From assembly GCF_029360775.1 (NCBI RefSeq), contig NZ_JARKMZ010000020.1, forward strand, positions 1 to 64,000: a stretch of DNA of 64,000 nucleotides. Direction: 5' to 3'. Below are positions 17,385 through 26,246 of this stretch, piece by piece. Position numbers and translations under genes: made by a program. This DNA comes from Daejeonella sp. H1SJ63. Its GTDB lineage: Bacteria; Bacteroidota; Bacteroidia; Sphingobacteriales; Sphingobacteriaceae. Numbering within the stretch: position 1 is the stretch's first letter; every line of letters starts with the position of its first letter. The notes below the pieces were generated by a model. That model made no database searches and was not told where the DNA came from. It worked only from the letters and a program-made list of their open reading frames with translations.

Positions 17385-17951
17385 ATGTCTTCACATCATA
17401 TCGTTCGCGAAAAGCAGGAACCGGCATTACTGATCATGAGCCTTGATGGCTTTGAGGATGAGAATCTGGGTCAGATTCTGGAATGGAGTCCGACGGTGAT
17501 TGTTCATGAAGATATTTATGAAGAAACCGATTCAATGGCCTTTAAAATTGATGCCGTTGTTACAAGTAATTCGCATTTCAGGACACAGGAAAACACACGT
17601 CTGATCATCACAGACACCGATCCGCTGGAAGATGCTTTTAAATTTCTGGTCGGAGAACAATACCCTGCAGTAAATGTAATCATCAATACCTTCGTGCTTA
17701 AAGATTATGCTCTTTTTGTTGATGAGATCAATATTGTAGTGTTTATAGGCAATAAAAAAATATTCCCTGTCAGATCAGGTTTCAGCAAATGGTTGCCGGC
17801 AGGTGAAAAAGTGGAGATTCTACATGAAGTACATCATCTGCAAACAAGCGGATTGATCCTGCTTGAAGATCATATTCTTGAAACAGAAAAAGATGGGTTT
17901 TATTCCCTCACATTTGAACAGCCTTTTATTTTCATAGCAGAAACTATTTAG
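17385..17951 (+). CDS. thiamine pyrophosphokinase-like, degenerate motifs
   Basis: A 188-residue protein whose opening (SSHHIVREKQEPALLI) and overall pattern resemble Bacteroidota thiamine pyrophosphokinases, enzymes that convert thiamine to TPP. The layout agrees: an LLEWSP-like LEWSPTVIV strand, then a position equivalent to GDFDS, then the D-x-x-D-x-E helix, then a C-terminal beta domain. The catalytic motifs are largely lost: the GDFD site reads VVTSNSHF (58-65) and the next motif reads TDTDPLEDAF (76-85). It may be an inactive TPP or thiamine sensor, or have another activity. The assignment rests on memory of the family and on position after thiE. A TATTTTTG box ends 4 bp before the ATG. 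Confidence 0.55.
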   Translation: MSSHHIVREKQEPALLIMSLDGFEDENLGQILEWSPTVIVHEDIYEETDSMAFKIDAVVTSNSHFRTQENTRLIITDTDPLEDAFKFLVGEQYPAVNVIINTFVLKDYALFVDEINIVVFIGNKKIFPVRSGFSKWLPAGEKVEILHEVHHLQTSGLILLEDHILETEKDGFYSLTFEQPFIFIAETI

Positions 17952-17952
17952 T

Positions 17953-18441
17953 ATGCCGATAAGAAAAGCAACAGATCGGGATATCCCACTTATCATGGAA
18001 CTTGCCCAAAAAACCTGGTGGTCAACTTATACCAATGTTATTCCGGATGAGCAGATAAATTTTATGCTTGAGGATATGTATTCGGAAGAAAGTCTGAAAA
18101 AACAAATGGAATCAGGTATTGAGTTTATAATCACCGAAAGGGAGAATATCCCCACCGGTTTCGCCGCCTTTTCACAAAATGATACCGATAAACAGGTTTT
18201 TAAGATCCACAAATTATATGTGTTGCCTTCAGAGCAGGGGAGAGGAACAGGAAAAGAATTAATCAATTACATTTCAGCTTCAGCAAAAAAACTGGGCGGA
18301 AATACTCTTGAATTAAATGTAAACCGTGGAAACAATGCACAGAATTTCTACCTGAAATCAGGTTTCAGCATCTTCCAGACTGTGGATATACCCTACCATC
18401 AGTTTGTTCTGAATGATTATGTAATGAGGAAGACAATTTAA
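17953..18441 (+). CDS. GNAT family N-acetyltransferase
   Basis: A 162-residue cytosolic acetyltransferase of the GNAT superfamily. The acetyl-CoA pyrophosphate-binding motif A is clear (KLYVLPSEQGRGTGKELI, about 88-105), followed by motif B with NRGNNAQNFYLKSGF (about 130-145). The substrate is unknown. It starts one base after the preceding stop, so it is very probably co-translated with the pyrophosphokinase-like gene. Its 3' end overlaps the convergent M28 peptidase gene by four bases. Confidence 0.9.
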   Translation: MPIRKATDRDIPLIMELAQKTWWSTYTNVIPDEQINFMLEDMYSEESLKKQMESGIEFIITERENIPTGFAAFSQNDTDKQVFKIHKLYVLPSEQGRGTGKELINYISASAKKLGGNTLELNVNRGNNAQNFYLKSGFSIFQTVDIPYHQFVLNDYVMRKTI

Positions 18442-19739
18442 GGCCTGCTATTAAGCTTAGGTATTCTTTTCGGAGTGTCTTTCCCTGCAACAATACTTCT
18501 TGCACTCAATGCAATAGCTTTAATTGTTGCATGAATATTTGCTACCTCCAGTGTTTCAAATTCATCATTCACCGTGTGATAGAATTTATCTGTATCGATC
18601 TGATCAGTTGATATGGTATGAGCCGGAACTCCCAGAGCTGCCAGTGTTGCATTATCACTGCGGTAAAATAGATTCTGGGTTGGATAGGGATCAGGGTGAA
18701 ACTTAAAATCCGTTCCGACCAGGTTTTTTTGAAGAATCTCTCCAAAATCAGATCTTTCATATCCGGTAATAAAAGCCGCATTTTTGCCGAACTTCGATTC
18801 TTTGCCAATCATCTCGATGTTGAACATTGCAGCAACATCATCCGGATTTAAGAGCGAAGAGAAATGACGGGCACCGAAACCTCCAACTTCTTCTGCTGTG
18901 AATGCAACAAATATCAGAGTCCTTTCATTATTATTCAGTTTCTTGTAGTATTTAGCAAGAGAAATTACGGCGGTAGTACCTGAAGCGTCATCATCTGCTC
19001 CGTTTGCAATGGCATCACCATCAACTTCTTCGACTATACCTAAATGATCGTAATGTGCTGAAATTAAAACCAGTTCTTTTGCTTTAGAGCTGCCGGGCAG
19101 CATCCCTGCTACGTTAAACAAGGGAAGTTCTTCAATCTTATTGCTGAAACTGACCTTATACGAAGCAGCATCTGATTCGCCAAGAATGAATACTGCAGCT
19201 GCAGTTTGATTCTGCTTTTCAACTATACGACCCCGGCTACTGTTATCCTTAAGGCGTTTAAACATCTGAGCATGCTGATTATCAACCAGTACCAGAACCG
19301 GTGATTTCATCGCTGTTATTTCCCTGTATTTCTGAATGAACTGATCTCCGGAGGCTATAAGTATTACCTTGTTCCCTGAGCTTTGATCAAAATCTGAAGA
19401 TGGCAGATCTGAAATAAGCAGTACATTTTGCTGATCAATTGTTTTTCCGTTTATCGTAGCCTGAATAGCTTCAGGCTTGATTCTCCTGACCATAAAGTCC
19501 TGTCTGAAATCATTATCACCGGCGAGTGGCTTAAGGCCAATCTGCTTAAATTCATTTTCTATGAACTTTGCAGCTCTGTCAATACCCGGGTTAAAAGTTC
19601 CTCTGCCTTCCATTTCATCAGAAGAAAGTGTCTTTATAATTCGGGCAACATCTGCTTGTTTAATAATCTGCCCGGGTTTCTGAGCATAAACGGCAGTAAC
19701 GAATAATATGGTGATAAATCCGGCTAAGACTTTTTTCAT
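18438..19739 (-). CDS. exported M28 family metallopeptidase
   Basis: A 433-residue zinc aminopeptidase-type enzyme. It has a cleavable signal (MKKVLAGFITILFVTAVYAQ), a PA-like insert (about 100-200) and an M28 catalytic domain with the zinc-ligand motifs AHYDHLG (about 227-233), NGADDDASGT (about 243-252), the catalytic EE in FTAEEVGGFGARH (about 282) and a late H in YHTVNDEFET. It should cleave N-terminal residues from peptides in the periplasm or outside. The C-terminus overlaps the convergent GNAT gene by four bases, and no terminator is visible between them. Confidence 0.92.
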   Translation of the reverse strand: MKKVLAGFITILFVTAVYAQKPGQIIKQADVARIIKTLSSDEMEGRGTFNPGIDRAAKFIENEFKQIGLKPLAGDNDFRQDFMVRRIKPEAIQATINGKTIDQQNVLLISDLPSSDFDQSSGNKVILIASGDQFIQKYREITAMKSPVLVLVDNQHAQMFKRLKDNSSRGRIVEKQNQTAAAVFILGESDAASYKVSFSNKIEELPLFNVAGMLPGSSKAKELVLISAHYDHLGIVEEVDGDAIANGADDDASGTTAVISLAKYYKKLNNNERTLIFVAFTAEEVGGFGARHFSSLLNPDDVAAMFNIEMIGKESKFGKNAAFITGYERSDFGEILQKNLVGTDFKFHPDPYPTQNLFYRSDNATLAALGVPAHTISTDQIDTDKFYHTVNDEFETLEVANIHATIKAIALSARSIVAGKDTPKRIPKLNSRP

Positions 19740-19801
19740 TTGTTTCTGATCTTAAGATTGGTTAGTGGCAGAGGCGAAGTTAAAAATTCAAATACATTTA
19801 A

Positions 19802-20920
19802 TTAATCCCAGTCGTATTTTTCTGAGTCGGGAGAAGGGTTTTCTGAAAGAATTTGTTTTTGCTGCTCCAGACTTCTGCTGACCCTGGTTTCATGAACTCC
19901 ATCAATTACTGAATAGTCCTTTTCTCTGGTTTTCCCCGATTGATAAATAGCAGTATCATCCCTATTCTGCAAGGCTACATCGTAAGGCCCTTTATTACTC
20001 ATCAGCTTCACTAAAACCGGCAGACATTCGAAAAGAATAAATAAAAAAGCGATGAATGATACGGCCAGCCAGTTATCAATGTCTCTTGTTCCGTCTTCTT
20101 TAATAGTCAACTGCCCTAATGCACGATTCCTGTCAGCAAATCCGGCCATATTTGCAAGACTATCGAGTTGTCCGGCACTATACATTTTCTGATCAAGTAA
20201 GCCTTCATGCAGTTTACGATTTATAAAAAAAGTATCCAGAGCAGCCATTTCCTGCCGGACTGTTTCCAGTCTTTGCTCCTTTTTCGAGAGTACACTCTCC
20301 TTTTGTTTGGCGTAAGTTCCATATCCGGTAATACCCGAAGTCTGGTTAGTTTTATCACCAAATACTTCCTGGTTAAGAATAAATCTTGAACGGTTTATAT
20401 CTTTCTCAAGCGAATCCTTTTCCTTTTTAAGATCCGCAGTTTTCTGCATTTCAGCCGAATATTTCAGTTCAAATGTATTCTTGAGCGTATCGATCTTTGC
20501 CCGCTGATCTTTCAGGTAAGTGGTTTTTAACTGCTGACGGATCTCCTTATCAAATATCTTCAGTTCCAGAGGTCTGGATATTACGATACCAATCAATACT
20601 GCAAGAACAATCCTTGGAGTAGCCTGTATAAATTGCTTAAGCCCCGATCCGCTTTTGCTGATCCCGGAAACAATATACCGGTCCATGTTAAAAATGGCCA
20701 ATCCCCATATTAGACCAAATGCTATGGCAAACCAAACTGCTGCCCCGGTGCCTGAAAAGACAAAATACATGGCATATCCACCCGATAAAGCAGCAAACAA
20801 TGCAGTGAAGAAAATGGTAGCACCTATACCCACGTATTTATTATGTTCTGTGGGGTATTTCTTTAAAGTACCGGTATGTGCTCCCGAACAGAACCAAAAA
20901 AAATCACTCAGATGCTTCAT
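19802..20920 (-). CDS. DUF4407 membrane protein
   Basis: A 372-residue inner-membrane protein matching DUF4407. The N-terminus (FFWFCSGAHTGTLKKYPTEHNKYVGIGA) is typical. Transmembrane helices lie at about 30-50, 57-78 and 98-118. A long coiled coil follows (about 125-235, rich in Lys/Glu), then a fourth helix (about 272-292, FIAFLFILFECLPVLVKLM) and an acidic/Ser-rich tail. No function is established for the family. It stands alone, 62 bp upstream of the M28 gene on the same strand. Confidence 0.88.
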   Translation of the reverse strand: MKHLSDFFWFCSGAHTGTLKKYPTEHNKYVGIGATIFFTALFAALSGGYAMYFVFSGTGAAVWFAIAFGLIWGLAIFNMDRYIVSGISKSGSGLKQFIQATPRIVLAVLIGIVISRPLELKIFDKEIRQQLKTTYLKDQRAKIDTLKNTFELKYSAEMQKTADLKKEKDSLEKDINRSRFILNQEVFGDKTNQTSGITGYGTYAKQKESVLSKKEQRLETVRQEMAALDTFFINRKLHEGLLDQKMYSAGQLDSLANMAGFADRNRALGQLTIKEDGTRDIDNWLAVSFIAFLFILFECLPVLVKLMSNKGPYDVALQNRDDTAIYQSGKTREKDYSVIDGVHETRVSRSLEQQKQILSENPSPDSEKYDWD

Positions 20921-21060
20921 CTAAAATAGATTACAGAGATTTAACTATGTATTAAACGCCCGTATATCCGACATGTTACAGTTCAGGCTGATGTTTCACA
21001 TATTTCAGAACTTTACTATTATTTAAGGAAAAGCGTACCTTTACATAATATATTAAAATC

Positions 21061-21378
21061 ATGAAAGAGATAACCGTACAGGAGCTAAAACAAAAGATCG
21101 ACAATAAAGAAGATTTTCAGATTATTGATGTTCGTGAACCGTTTGAATACGAAATGTCAAATATCAACGGACTAAACATTCCATTGGCAGGAGTTGTACT
21201 GGAGGCAGATAAGATCAGCAGAGACAAACCTGTAATCATGCAATGCCGCAGCGGTGCCAGAAGTGCAGCAGCACTAAACCAGCTTGAGCAGCAGTTTGGT
21301 TATACCAATCTTTACAATTTAAAAGGTGGTATTCTTGCCTGGGCAGCAGAATTTGAGCCTGGAATGAAGGTTTATTAA
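21061..21378 (+). CDS. rhodanese-like domain protein
   Basis: A single 105-residue rhodanese domain with the active-site loop QCRSGARS, whose Cys62 can carry a persulfide. The opening pattern VQELKQKIDNKEDFQIIDVREPFEYEM is standard. Single-domain rhodaneses transfer sulfur between carriers; no partner is evident here. A TACCTTTA sequence (close to TAnnTTTG) lies 18 bp upstream of the ATG. A small membrane protein gene starts six bases after its stop. Confidence 0.94.
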   Translation: MKEITVQELKQKIDNKEDFQIIDVREPFEYEMSNINGLNIPLAGVVLEADKISRDKPVIMQCRSGARSAAALNQLEQQFGYTNLYNLKGGILAWAAEFEPGMKVY

Positions 21379-21384
21379 TGCCAG

Positions 21385-21579
21385 ATGATTAAGAAGGTCT
21401 TATTTAATATTTTACTGAACCTGGCCATTATCGTGCTTGTCATGAGTTTAGCCTGGTCATACAAAAATGGATATTACCTGTATATTTTTGCAGGACTGCC
21501 ACCCTTAGCCATGATGATCTATCTGAAGATCAGACTGGTAAAAAGTGTGAAGGAACTGACAAAAAATAAACAGGGATAA
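21385..21579 (+). CDS. small two-helix membrane protein, DUF6358-like
   Basis: A 64-residue protein with two hydrophobic helices (about 4-24 and 31-49) and a Lys-rich C-terminal tail, which predicts both ends in the cytosol. It resembles small DUF6358-type proteins of Sphingobacteriaceae, though this is a tentative memory match. Six bases separate it from the rhodanese gene, so the two are probably co-expressed. Function unknown. Confidence 0.65.
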   Translation: MIKKVLFNILLNLAIIVLVMSLAWSYKNGYYLYIFAGLPPLAMMIYLKIRLVKSVKELTKNKQG

Positions 21580-21603
21580 TCCCTTTCTAAGCTTTCAAAG
21601 AGT

Positions 21604-22617
21604 TCAGGGCTTAATAAGGCCCAGACCCGGAGTTTCAGAAAGTACCCATTTCCCATCCCTGAACTCAGGATCCCGGTAAGGATTATTACTGGTAAGGAAT
21701 GGTCCGTCGAGATCTGCCCAGTCACATAGTGGCGCCAATGCCGCTGCTGCAAGCGTTCCGCAGCTGGTTTCACTCATACAGCCGATTAATGTTTTCAGGC
21801 CCAGCTCTTTGGCTTTCATGATCATCCGGTATCCTTCATGCATACCAGCACTCTTCATCAGTTTCATATTGATACCATGATAAACCCCTTTAGCCTTTTC
21901 AACATCAGCATAACGCTGAACTGACTCATCTCCAACTATGGCAATCGGACTTCTTTCTGTTATCCATGCGTTAGAGTCTACATCATCTTTTGCCATTGGC
22001 TGCTCTATCAGAACTACTCCCTGTTCATGTAACCAGAAAACCATATCCAAACCTTCCTGTTTATCATTCCAGCCCTGATTAGCATCCACATACAAAGGTT
22101 TATCAGTAACTGAACGGATCGTATTGATCAGCTCCTTATCATTGTCCCGGCCAAGTTTAACCTTAATAATATGGCAATCTTCGCCCTCCCTTATTTTCTG
22201 TAAAAGTACTTCAGGTGTATCAATTCCAAGAGTATAAGAAGTTGGCGGCATTTTATCCGGATCAGATCCAAAATATTTATAGCAGGCTTTCTGTTCAATT
22301 TTACCACGGAGATCATGAAGCGCAATATCTATTGCCGCTTTAATATTCGGGTTACCCGGCGCAATACTATCCAGATATTCTACAAGCTCATCAAAATTGA
22401 ATGGCGTTTTCAGCCATGAAAGATCAACTTTTTTCATGAAAGCTGTAGCTGTATCAATATTCTCACCCATATAAGGCACCATTGAAGCTTCCCCATAACC
22501 CGTAAACCCTTCATGGCTAATCTCCATTAACATGATCGGAGTTGAGGTACGCGAAAATTTAGCAATGGTAAAGGGATGTCTTAAATTAAGTTCAAAGGGT
22601 TTATAACTGATCTTCAT
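21604..22617 (-). CDS. dipeptide (L-Ala-D/L-Glu) epimerase
   Basis: An enolase-superfamily enzyme of the muconate-lactonising subgroup, most like L-Ala-D/L-Glu epimerases that recycle murein peptides. The catalytic set is visible: the KxK motif in IIKVKLGRDN, then metal ligands YVDANQGWND, IEQPM and VGDES, and the opposite-face Lys in NMKLMKSAG. I use the ATG at 22615-22617 (MKISYKPFELNL), giving 337 residues, because the extra 17 residues encoded upstream do not belong to the fold. It is convergent with the rhodanese pair. An LD-carboxypeptidase that could act in the same recycling route is encoded at 49253. Confidence 0.9.
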   Translation of the reverse strand: MKISYKPFELNLRHPFTIAKFSRTSTPIMLMEISHEGFTGYGEASMVPYMGENIDTATAFMKKVDLSWLKTPFNFDELVEYLDSIAPGNPNIKAAIDIALHDLRGKIEQKACYKYFGSDPDKMPPTSYTLGIDTPEVLLQKIREGEDCHIIKVKLGRDNDKELINTIRSVTDKPLYVDANQGWNDKQEGLDMVFWLHEQGVVLIEQPMAKDDVDSNAWITERSPIAIVGDESVQRYADVEKAKGVYHGINMKLMKSAGMHEGYRMIMKAKELGLKTLIGCMSETSCGTLAAAALAPLCDWADLDGPFLTSNNPYRDPEFRDGKWVLSETPGLGLIKP

Positions 22618-22750
22618 TTGAGTGGATTTGAGATACGAAATAACGAAATAAATAATTCCGGAAGCCAAACAATTGAATAAATGTCTGCAAATTTATATAA
22701 CAGAGCATCTAATGGTTAAATTTATGGCTTGATTTTGCGAACAGTATAAT

Positions 22751-23716
22751 ATGGAAAAACTAAAAATATCAACAGCGCAGTTTGAAAATAAAAGCGGCGA
22801 TAAGGAGTATAATTTATCTGTTATCGATAATCTGGCTGCCAAAGCTGCTGCAGAGGGTTCAAAAGTCATAGCATTTCATGAGTGTTCCATTACAGGTTAC
22901 ACCTTCGCAAGAAATCTTTCAAAAGAACAAATGCTTGATCTGGCTGAATATATTCCTGATGGCCCCAGCATCAGACAGCTGATACAGATCGCAGCTAAAC
23001 ATAACATAAGCATCTTAGCCGGGCTTTTTGAAAAAGATTTGGATGAAAATATCTATAAAGCTTATGTATGTGTTGATAAAAATGGCCTGATTGCCCGACA
23101 CAGAAAACTGCACCCCTTTATCAATTCCCATATAAAGGCCGGCAATTCTTACACTGTTTTTGATCTGAACGGCTGGAAATGCGGAATTCTGATCTGCTAT
23201 GATAATAATGTAATTGAAAACGTAAGAGCGACGGTGCTCCTCGGTGCGGATGTCATTTTTATGCCTCATGTAACTATGTGCACCCCTTCAACCCGTCCAG
23301 GAGCCGGCTTTGTGGATCCTGCTTTGTGGAAAAATCGCGAGAATGATCCTACCTCCCTGCGTCTCGAATTTGATGGAATGAAAGGAAGGGATTGGCTCAT
23401 GAAATGGCTTCCTTCAAGAGCCTACGATAATGGTATTTATGCAGTTTTTTCCAATCCAATTGGCATGGACGATGACCAGCTTAAAAATGGTTGTTCAATG
23501 ATTATTGATCCTTTCGGGGATATTCTGGAAGAATGCAGATCGTTTGACGATTCATTTGTAAGTACAACGCTCATACCTGAAAAATTGAAACAGGCAGGTG
23601 GTTACCGTTATACCAAAGCCAGAAGGCCTGAACTTTATAGAGAGATTATCGGGCAGCAGCATCAGTCTGAGCTGAATGTGGCCTGGCTTAATCAGGGAAA
23701 TAAAAAAAATAGTTAA
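22751..23716 (+). CDS. nitrilase/carbon-nitrogen hydrolase family protein
   Basis: A 321-residue member of the nitrilase superfamily, which hydrolyses C-N bonds of nitriles, amides or carbamoyl compounds. The Glu-Lys-Cys catalytic triad is in place: Glu44 (AFHECSITGY), Lys119 (HRKLHPF) and Cys149 (GILICYDNN). Length is typical. The substrate cannot be assigned. A TGATTTTG sequence 12 bp before the ATG is a possible -7 box. It converges on the tetR-type gene with four bases between the stops. Confidence 0.9.
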   Translation: MEKLKISTAQFENKSGDKEYNLSVIDNLAAKAAAEGSKVIAFHECSITGYTFARNLSKEQMLDLAEYIPDGPSIRQLIQIAAKHNISILAGLFEKDLDENIYKAYVCVDKNGLIARHRKLHPFINSHIKAGNSYTVFDLNGWKCGILICYDNNVIENVRATVLLGADVIFMPHVTMCTPSTRPGAGFVDPALWKNRENDPTSLRLEFDGMKGRDWLMKWLPSRAYDNGIYAVFSNPIGMDDDQLKNGCSMIIDPFGDILEECRSFDDSFVSTTLIPEKLKQAGGYRYTKARRPELYREIIGQQHQSELNVAWLNQGNKKNS

Positions 23717-23720
23717 CCAG

Positions 23721-24395
23721 TTATTTACGGATACTGCAAAAAACCAGATCCTCAAGATATTCCACAACTAACTGTTCGTCCCTGCTCTCGCCAAAATCTG
23801 TAAGAGAAGGTAAATGATTCATAAAAAACACCTGCAAATGTGCCATTTCAATTATTGTACTTGCAAGTGAGCGTGGGTGCGTATAATGCGGATTATATTC
23901 AAGTATAATTCCTGCAATTAAGGAACAAAGATCTTTATAGGGTTTGAATAACCTGTCCTTGTTATCATCCGATACATGTTTGGTCAGATATGCTTTTGAA
24001 CCTTCAGCAATAATTATCTGATGCAAAATACTTTCATTAACATAGATTGTACTGTCATCATCAATAACATTTGCGGCAAGCAGCTGAATAAGCTTCTTTA
24101 ACTTAATTGAGGGATCAGAAATATTATTCAGATGAAAGGTAACCCTGAACTCAAGCCAGCTCCAGTACCATGCAGTAAGATAGATCAGCAAACGATGTTT
24201 ATTTTCAAAATACCTGTAAATACCGGCCTCTGTTGAGCCAATCACTTCTGCCAGCTTCTTAAATGTAAATGCTTCAAAGCCATTTTCATAAATCAGTTGA
24301 ATACTGAATTGAATAATCTTTCTGCCGAGTTCTGTTTGTTCAGGATTACGAACAAACAATTTCTCATTCATCTTTATCTGAAGCTGTAATTCCAT
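23721..24395 (-). CDS. TetR/AcrR family transcriptional regulator
   Basis: A 224-residue regulator with an N-terminal TetR helix-turn-helix (about 25-72: IIQFSIQLIYENGFEAFTFKKLAE, then GSTEAGIYRYFENKHRLL). The C-terminal ligand domain has no recognisable specificity. It is divergent from the carbonic anhydrase gene, and the 198-bp space between them holds a palindrome suited to a dimeric repressor, so it may control that gene and itself. An internal ATG at codon 9 is an alternative start. Confidence 0.92.
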   Translation of the reverse strand: MELQLQIKMNEKLFVRNPEQTELGRKIIQFSIQLIYENGFEAFTFKKLAEVIGSTEAGIYRYFENKHRLLIYLTAWYWSWLEFRVTFHLNNISDPSIKLKKLIQLLAANVIDDDSTIYVNESILHQIIIAEGSKAYLTKHVSDDNKDRLFKPYKDLCSLIAGIILEYNPHYTHPRSLASTIIEMAHLQVFFMNHLPSLTDFGESRDEQLVVEYLEDLVFCSIRK

Positions 24396-24480
24396 AAATC
24401 TGATTATTGAACCATAAATACAAATTGCCTTCTGTTATTTCAGGTTTGTAAAGTTAAATAAAAGTTTTACAATTAAATTA

Positions 24481-24516
24481 GATAGTAATACTATCATTTG
24501 ATATGATAAAACTATC
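24481..24516. promoter_or_regulatory. candidate TetR operator palindrome
   Basis: GATAGTA-A-TACTATC (24481-24495) is a perfect 7+1+7 palindrome, and an extra half-site ACTATC follows at 24511-24516. It lies between the divergent tetR and carbonic anhydrase genes. Binding is inferred, not shown. Confidence 0.5.
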
Positions 24517-24593
24517 TTCGTATTATCAAACTAAACAGGAATTCAAGTAGAAACAATCAATTTTACAGACCCACAAATTATAAATTAAGAAAG

Positions 24594-25235
24594 ATGAAAA
24601 CATTAACTAAAGAATTACAGGATGCTATTTCTCCGGCCTTAGCTTTAGATCTCTTAACAGAAGGAAATAAGCGGTTTGTAAACAATCTTAAAATAAACCG
24701 GAATTTGCTGCAGCAGGCCAACGAGACTTCAGACGGACAGCATCCTTTCGCAGTTATTCTGAGCTGCATCGATTCAAGAACTTCTGCTGAACTGATTTTT
24801 GACCAGGGACTTGGAGATATATTCAGCGTTCGGATTGCCGGAAATATTCTGAACGAAGACATTCTGGGAAGCATGGAATTCGGATGTAAAATTGCCGGAT
24901 CAAAAATCATTGTTGTATTGGGACATACTAAATGCGGGGCGGTGAAGGGTGCCTGCGACCATGTAGAAATGGGAAATCTAACCTCATTATTAACTAAAAT
25001 CAGGCCGGCTGTTGATGATGAAGCCACTGTTAAATCAGATCGAAATTCATCCAATGCTGATTTTGTTGAAAAGGTATCGGTAATTAATGTGAAACGTACG
25101 GTAAAGGCTATAATGGAAAGAAGTCCGATACTTAAGGAAATGATTGAATCCGGACAGATTGGTATTGTTGGCGGAACTCATGATATTACTACCGGTATTG
25201 TTAAATTTTATGATGATGCTATGATCATTAAATAA
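24594..25235 (+). CDS. beta-class carbonic anhydrase
   Basis: A 213-residue zinc enzyme interconverting CO2 and bicarbonate. The beta-class ligands are present: Cys58-x-Asp60-x-Arg62 (SCIDSRTSAE) and His111-x2-Cys114 (GHTKCGAVKGA). Length is typical. No signal peptide, so cytosolic. A DUF2490 outer-membrane-type gene follows after 104 bp; that spacer holds an imperfect GGGTG...CACCC hairpin (25241-25269). The divergent TetR gene probably regulates it. Confidence 0.95.
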   Translation: MKTLTKELQDAISPALALDLLTEGNKRFVNNLKINRNLLQQANETSDGQHPFAVILSCIDSRTSAELIFDQGLGDIFSVRIAGNILNEDILGSMEFGCKIAGSKIIVVLGHTKCGAVKGACDHVEMGNLTSLLTKIRPAVDDEATVKSDRNSSNADFVEKVSVINVKRTVKAIMERSPILKEMIESGQIGIVGGTHDITTGIVKFYDDAMIIK

Positions 25236-25339
25236 TTCGGGGGTGGTTGCTGAGGCTTAGCCGACACCCTTGATATTCCTTAGAATCGGGCATGAAATAC
25301 TACCGACTCCTTTAAAAACAGTTTTCTAAAATTAGCCGC

Positions 25340-26095
25340 ATGTACAAATTAACCTTTATTGCCCTTTTAAGTCTTTTTACGATCACTTCCAATGCTCAGA
25401 ATACCAGAATATCTGACCGGAATACAATTGGCTGGATGGCTTATACCGGAACTATTAAATTAAATGAAAAATGGGGGTTGCACACAGAACTGCAGTTTCG
25501 ACGGGATAATCTGATTGCTGACCCGCAGCAAAATCTGTTTAGAACGGGAATCAACTATACTCTCAATAACAAGCTTAGTTTAAGAGCCGGTTATGCATTG
25601 GCAGAAACCTTTAACTACGGCAGCATACCTTTAAATAACCTTGGAAAACAGTTTACTGAACACCGGATCTATCAGATGGCAACTCTCAGTGATAAATCCG
25701 GAATATTCGAAATTAGCCATCGTTTCATGCTCGAGCAAAGATGGATTGGCAGATACACAAACACTTCATTAACAAAAGAGGATGATTTTGTGTTCTGGAA
25801 CAGAATGAGGTATATGCTCAGAACCAATATTCCATTAAAAGGAATAACTATCGCTGATAAAACCCCTTATCTGGCTCTTTATGATGAAATTCTCATCGGA
25901 TTTGGCAAAAATGTCAATGAAAATGTATTCGATCAGAACAGATTAGCCATACTGCTGGGTTATCGGTTTTCTCCCAAAGTACGTATCGAAAGTGGTTTCT
26001 TGAATCAAACCCTGCAATTTTCGCGGGAACTTAACGGAAGTAACGTTTTTCAATATAATAATGGTTTGATCTTAAACAGTGTGTTCAATTTTTAA
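25340..26095 (+). CDS. DUF2490 outer-membrane beta-barrel protein
   Basis: A 251-residue exported protein with signal peptide (MYKLTFIALLSLFTITSNAQ) and the DUF2490 pattern of alternating beta strands, for example GLHTELQFRRDN, LSLRAGYALAE, ISHRFMLEQRW and the final FQYNNGLILNSVFNF ending in Phe. A small outer-membrane barrel is likely, function unknown. It follows the carbonic anhydrase gene on the same strand and may share its transcript. Confidence 0.85.
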   Translation: MYKLTFIALLSLFTITSNAQNTRISDRNTIGWMAYTGTIKLNEKWGLHTELQFRRDNLIADPQQNLFRTGINYTLNNKLSLRAGYALAETFNYGSIPLNNLGKQFTEHRIYQMATLSDKSGIFEISHRFMLEQRWIGRYTNTSLTKEDDFVFWNRMRYMLRTNIPLKGITIADKTPYLALYDEILIGFGKNVNENVFDQNRLAILLGYRFSPKVRIESGFLNQTLQFSRELNGSNVFQYNNGLILNSVFNF

Positions 26096-26246
26096 ACAGC
26101 ACAGATCAGGGCCATTTCAATGGCTCAACGGTATCTGAAAACATTAAATAGTTTTTAAGCCTGAATTTCAATTATTTCCAATTAAATGATTAAATTTAAA
26201 TAGATCTGATCAAGATCTTATTTCAAACAGATCAAAGCCGGATATT

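Noticed and set aside
18438-18441. Four-base overlap of GNAT and M28 genes as a sign of mis-assembly
   Set aside because: Both reading frames are intact to their family-typical C-termini; short convergent overlaps are normal.
26201-26222. AGATCT-GATC-AAGATCT as an operator before the lipoprotein gene
   Set aside because: The two AGATCT units are self-palindromic but do not form one symmetric dyad, and no regulator is adjacent.
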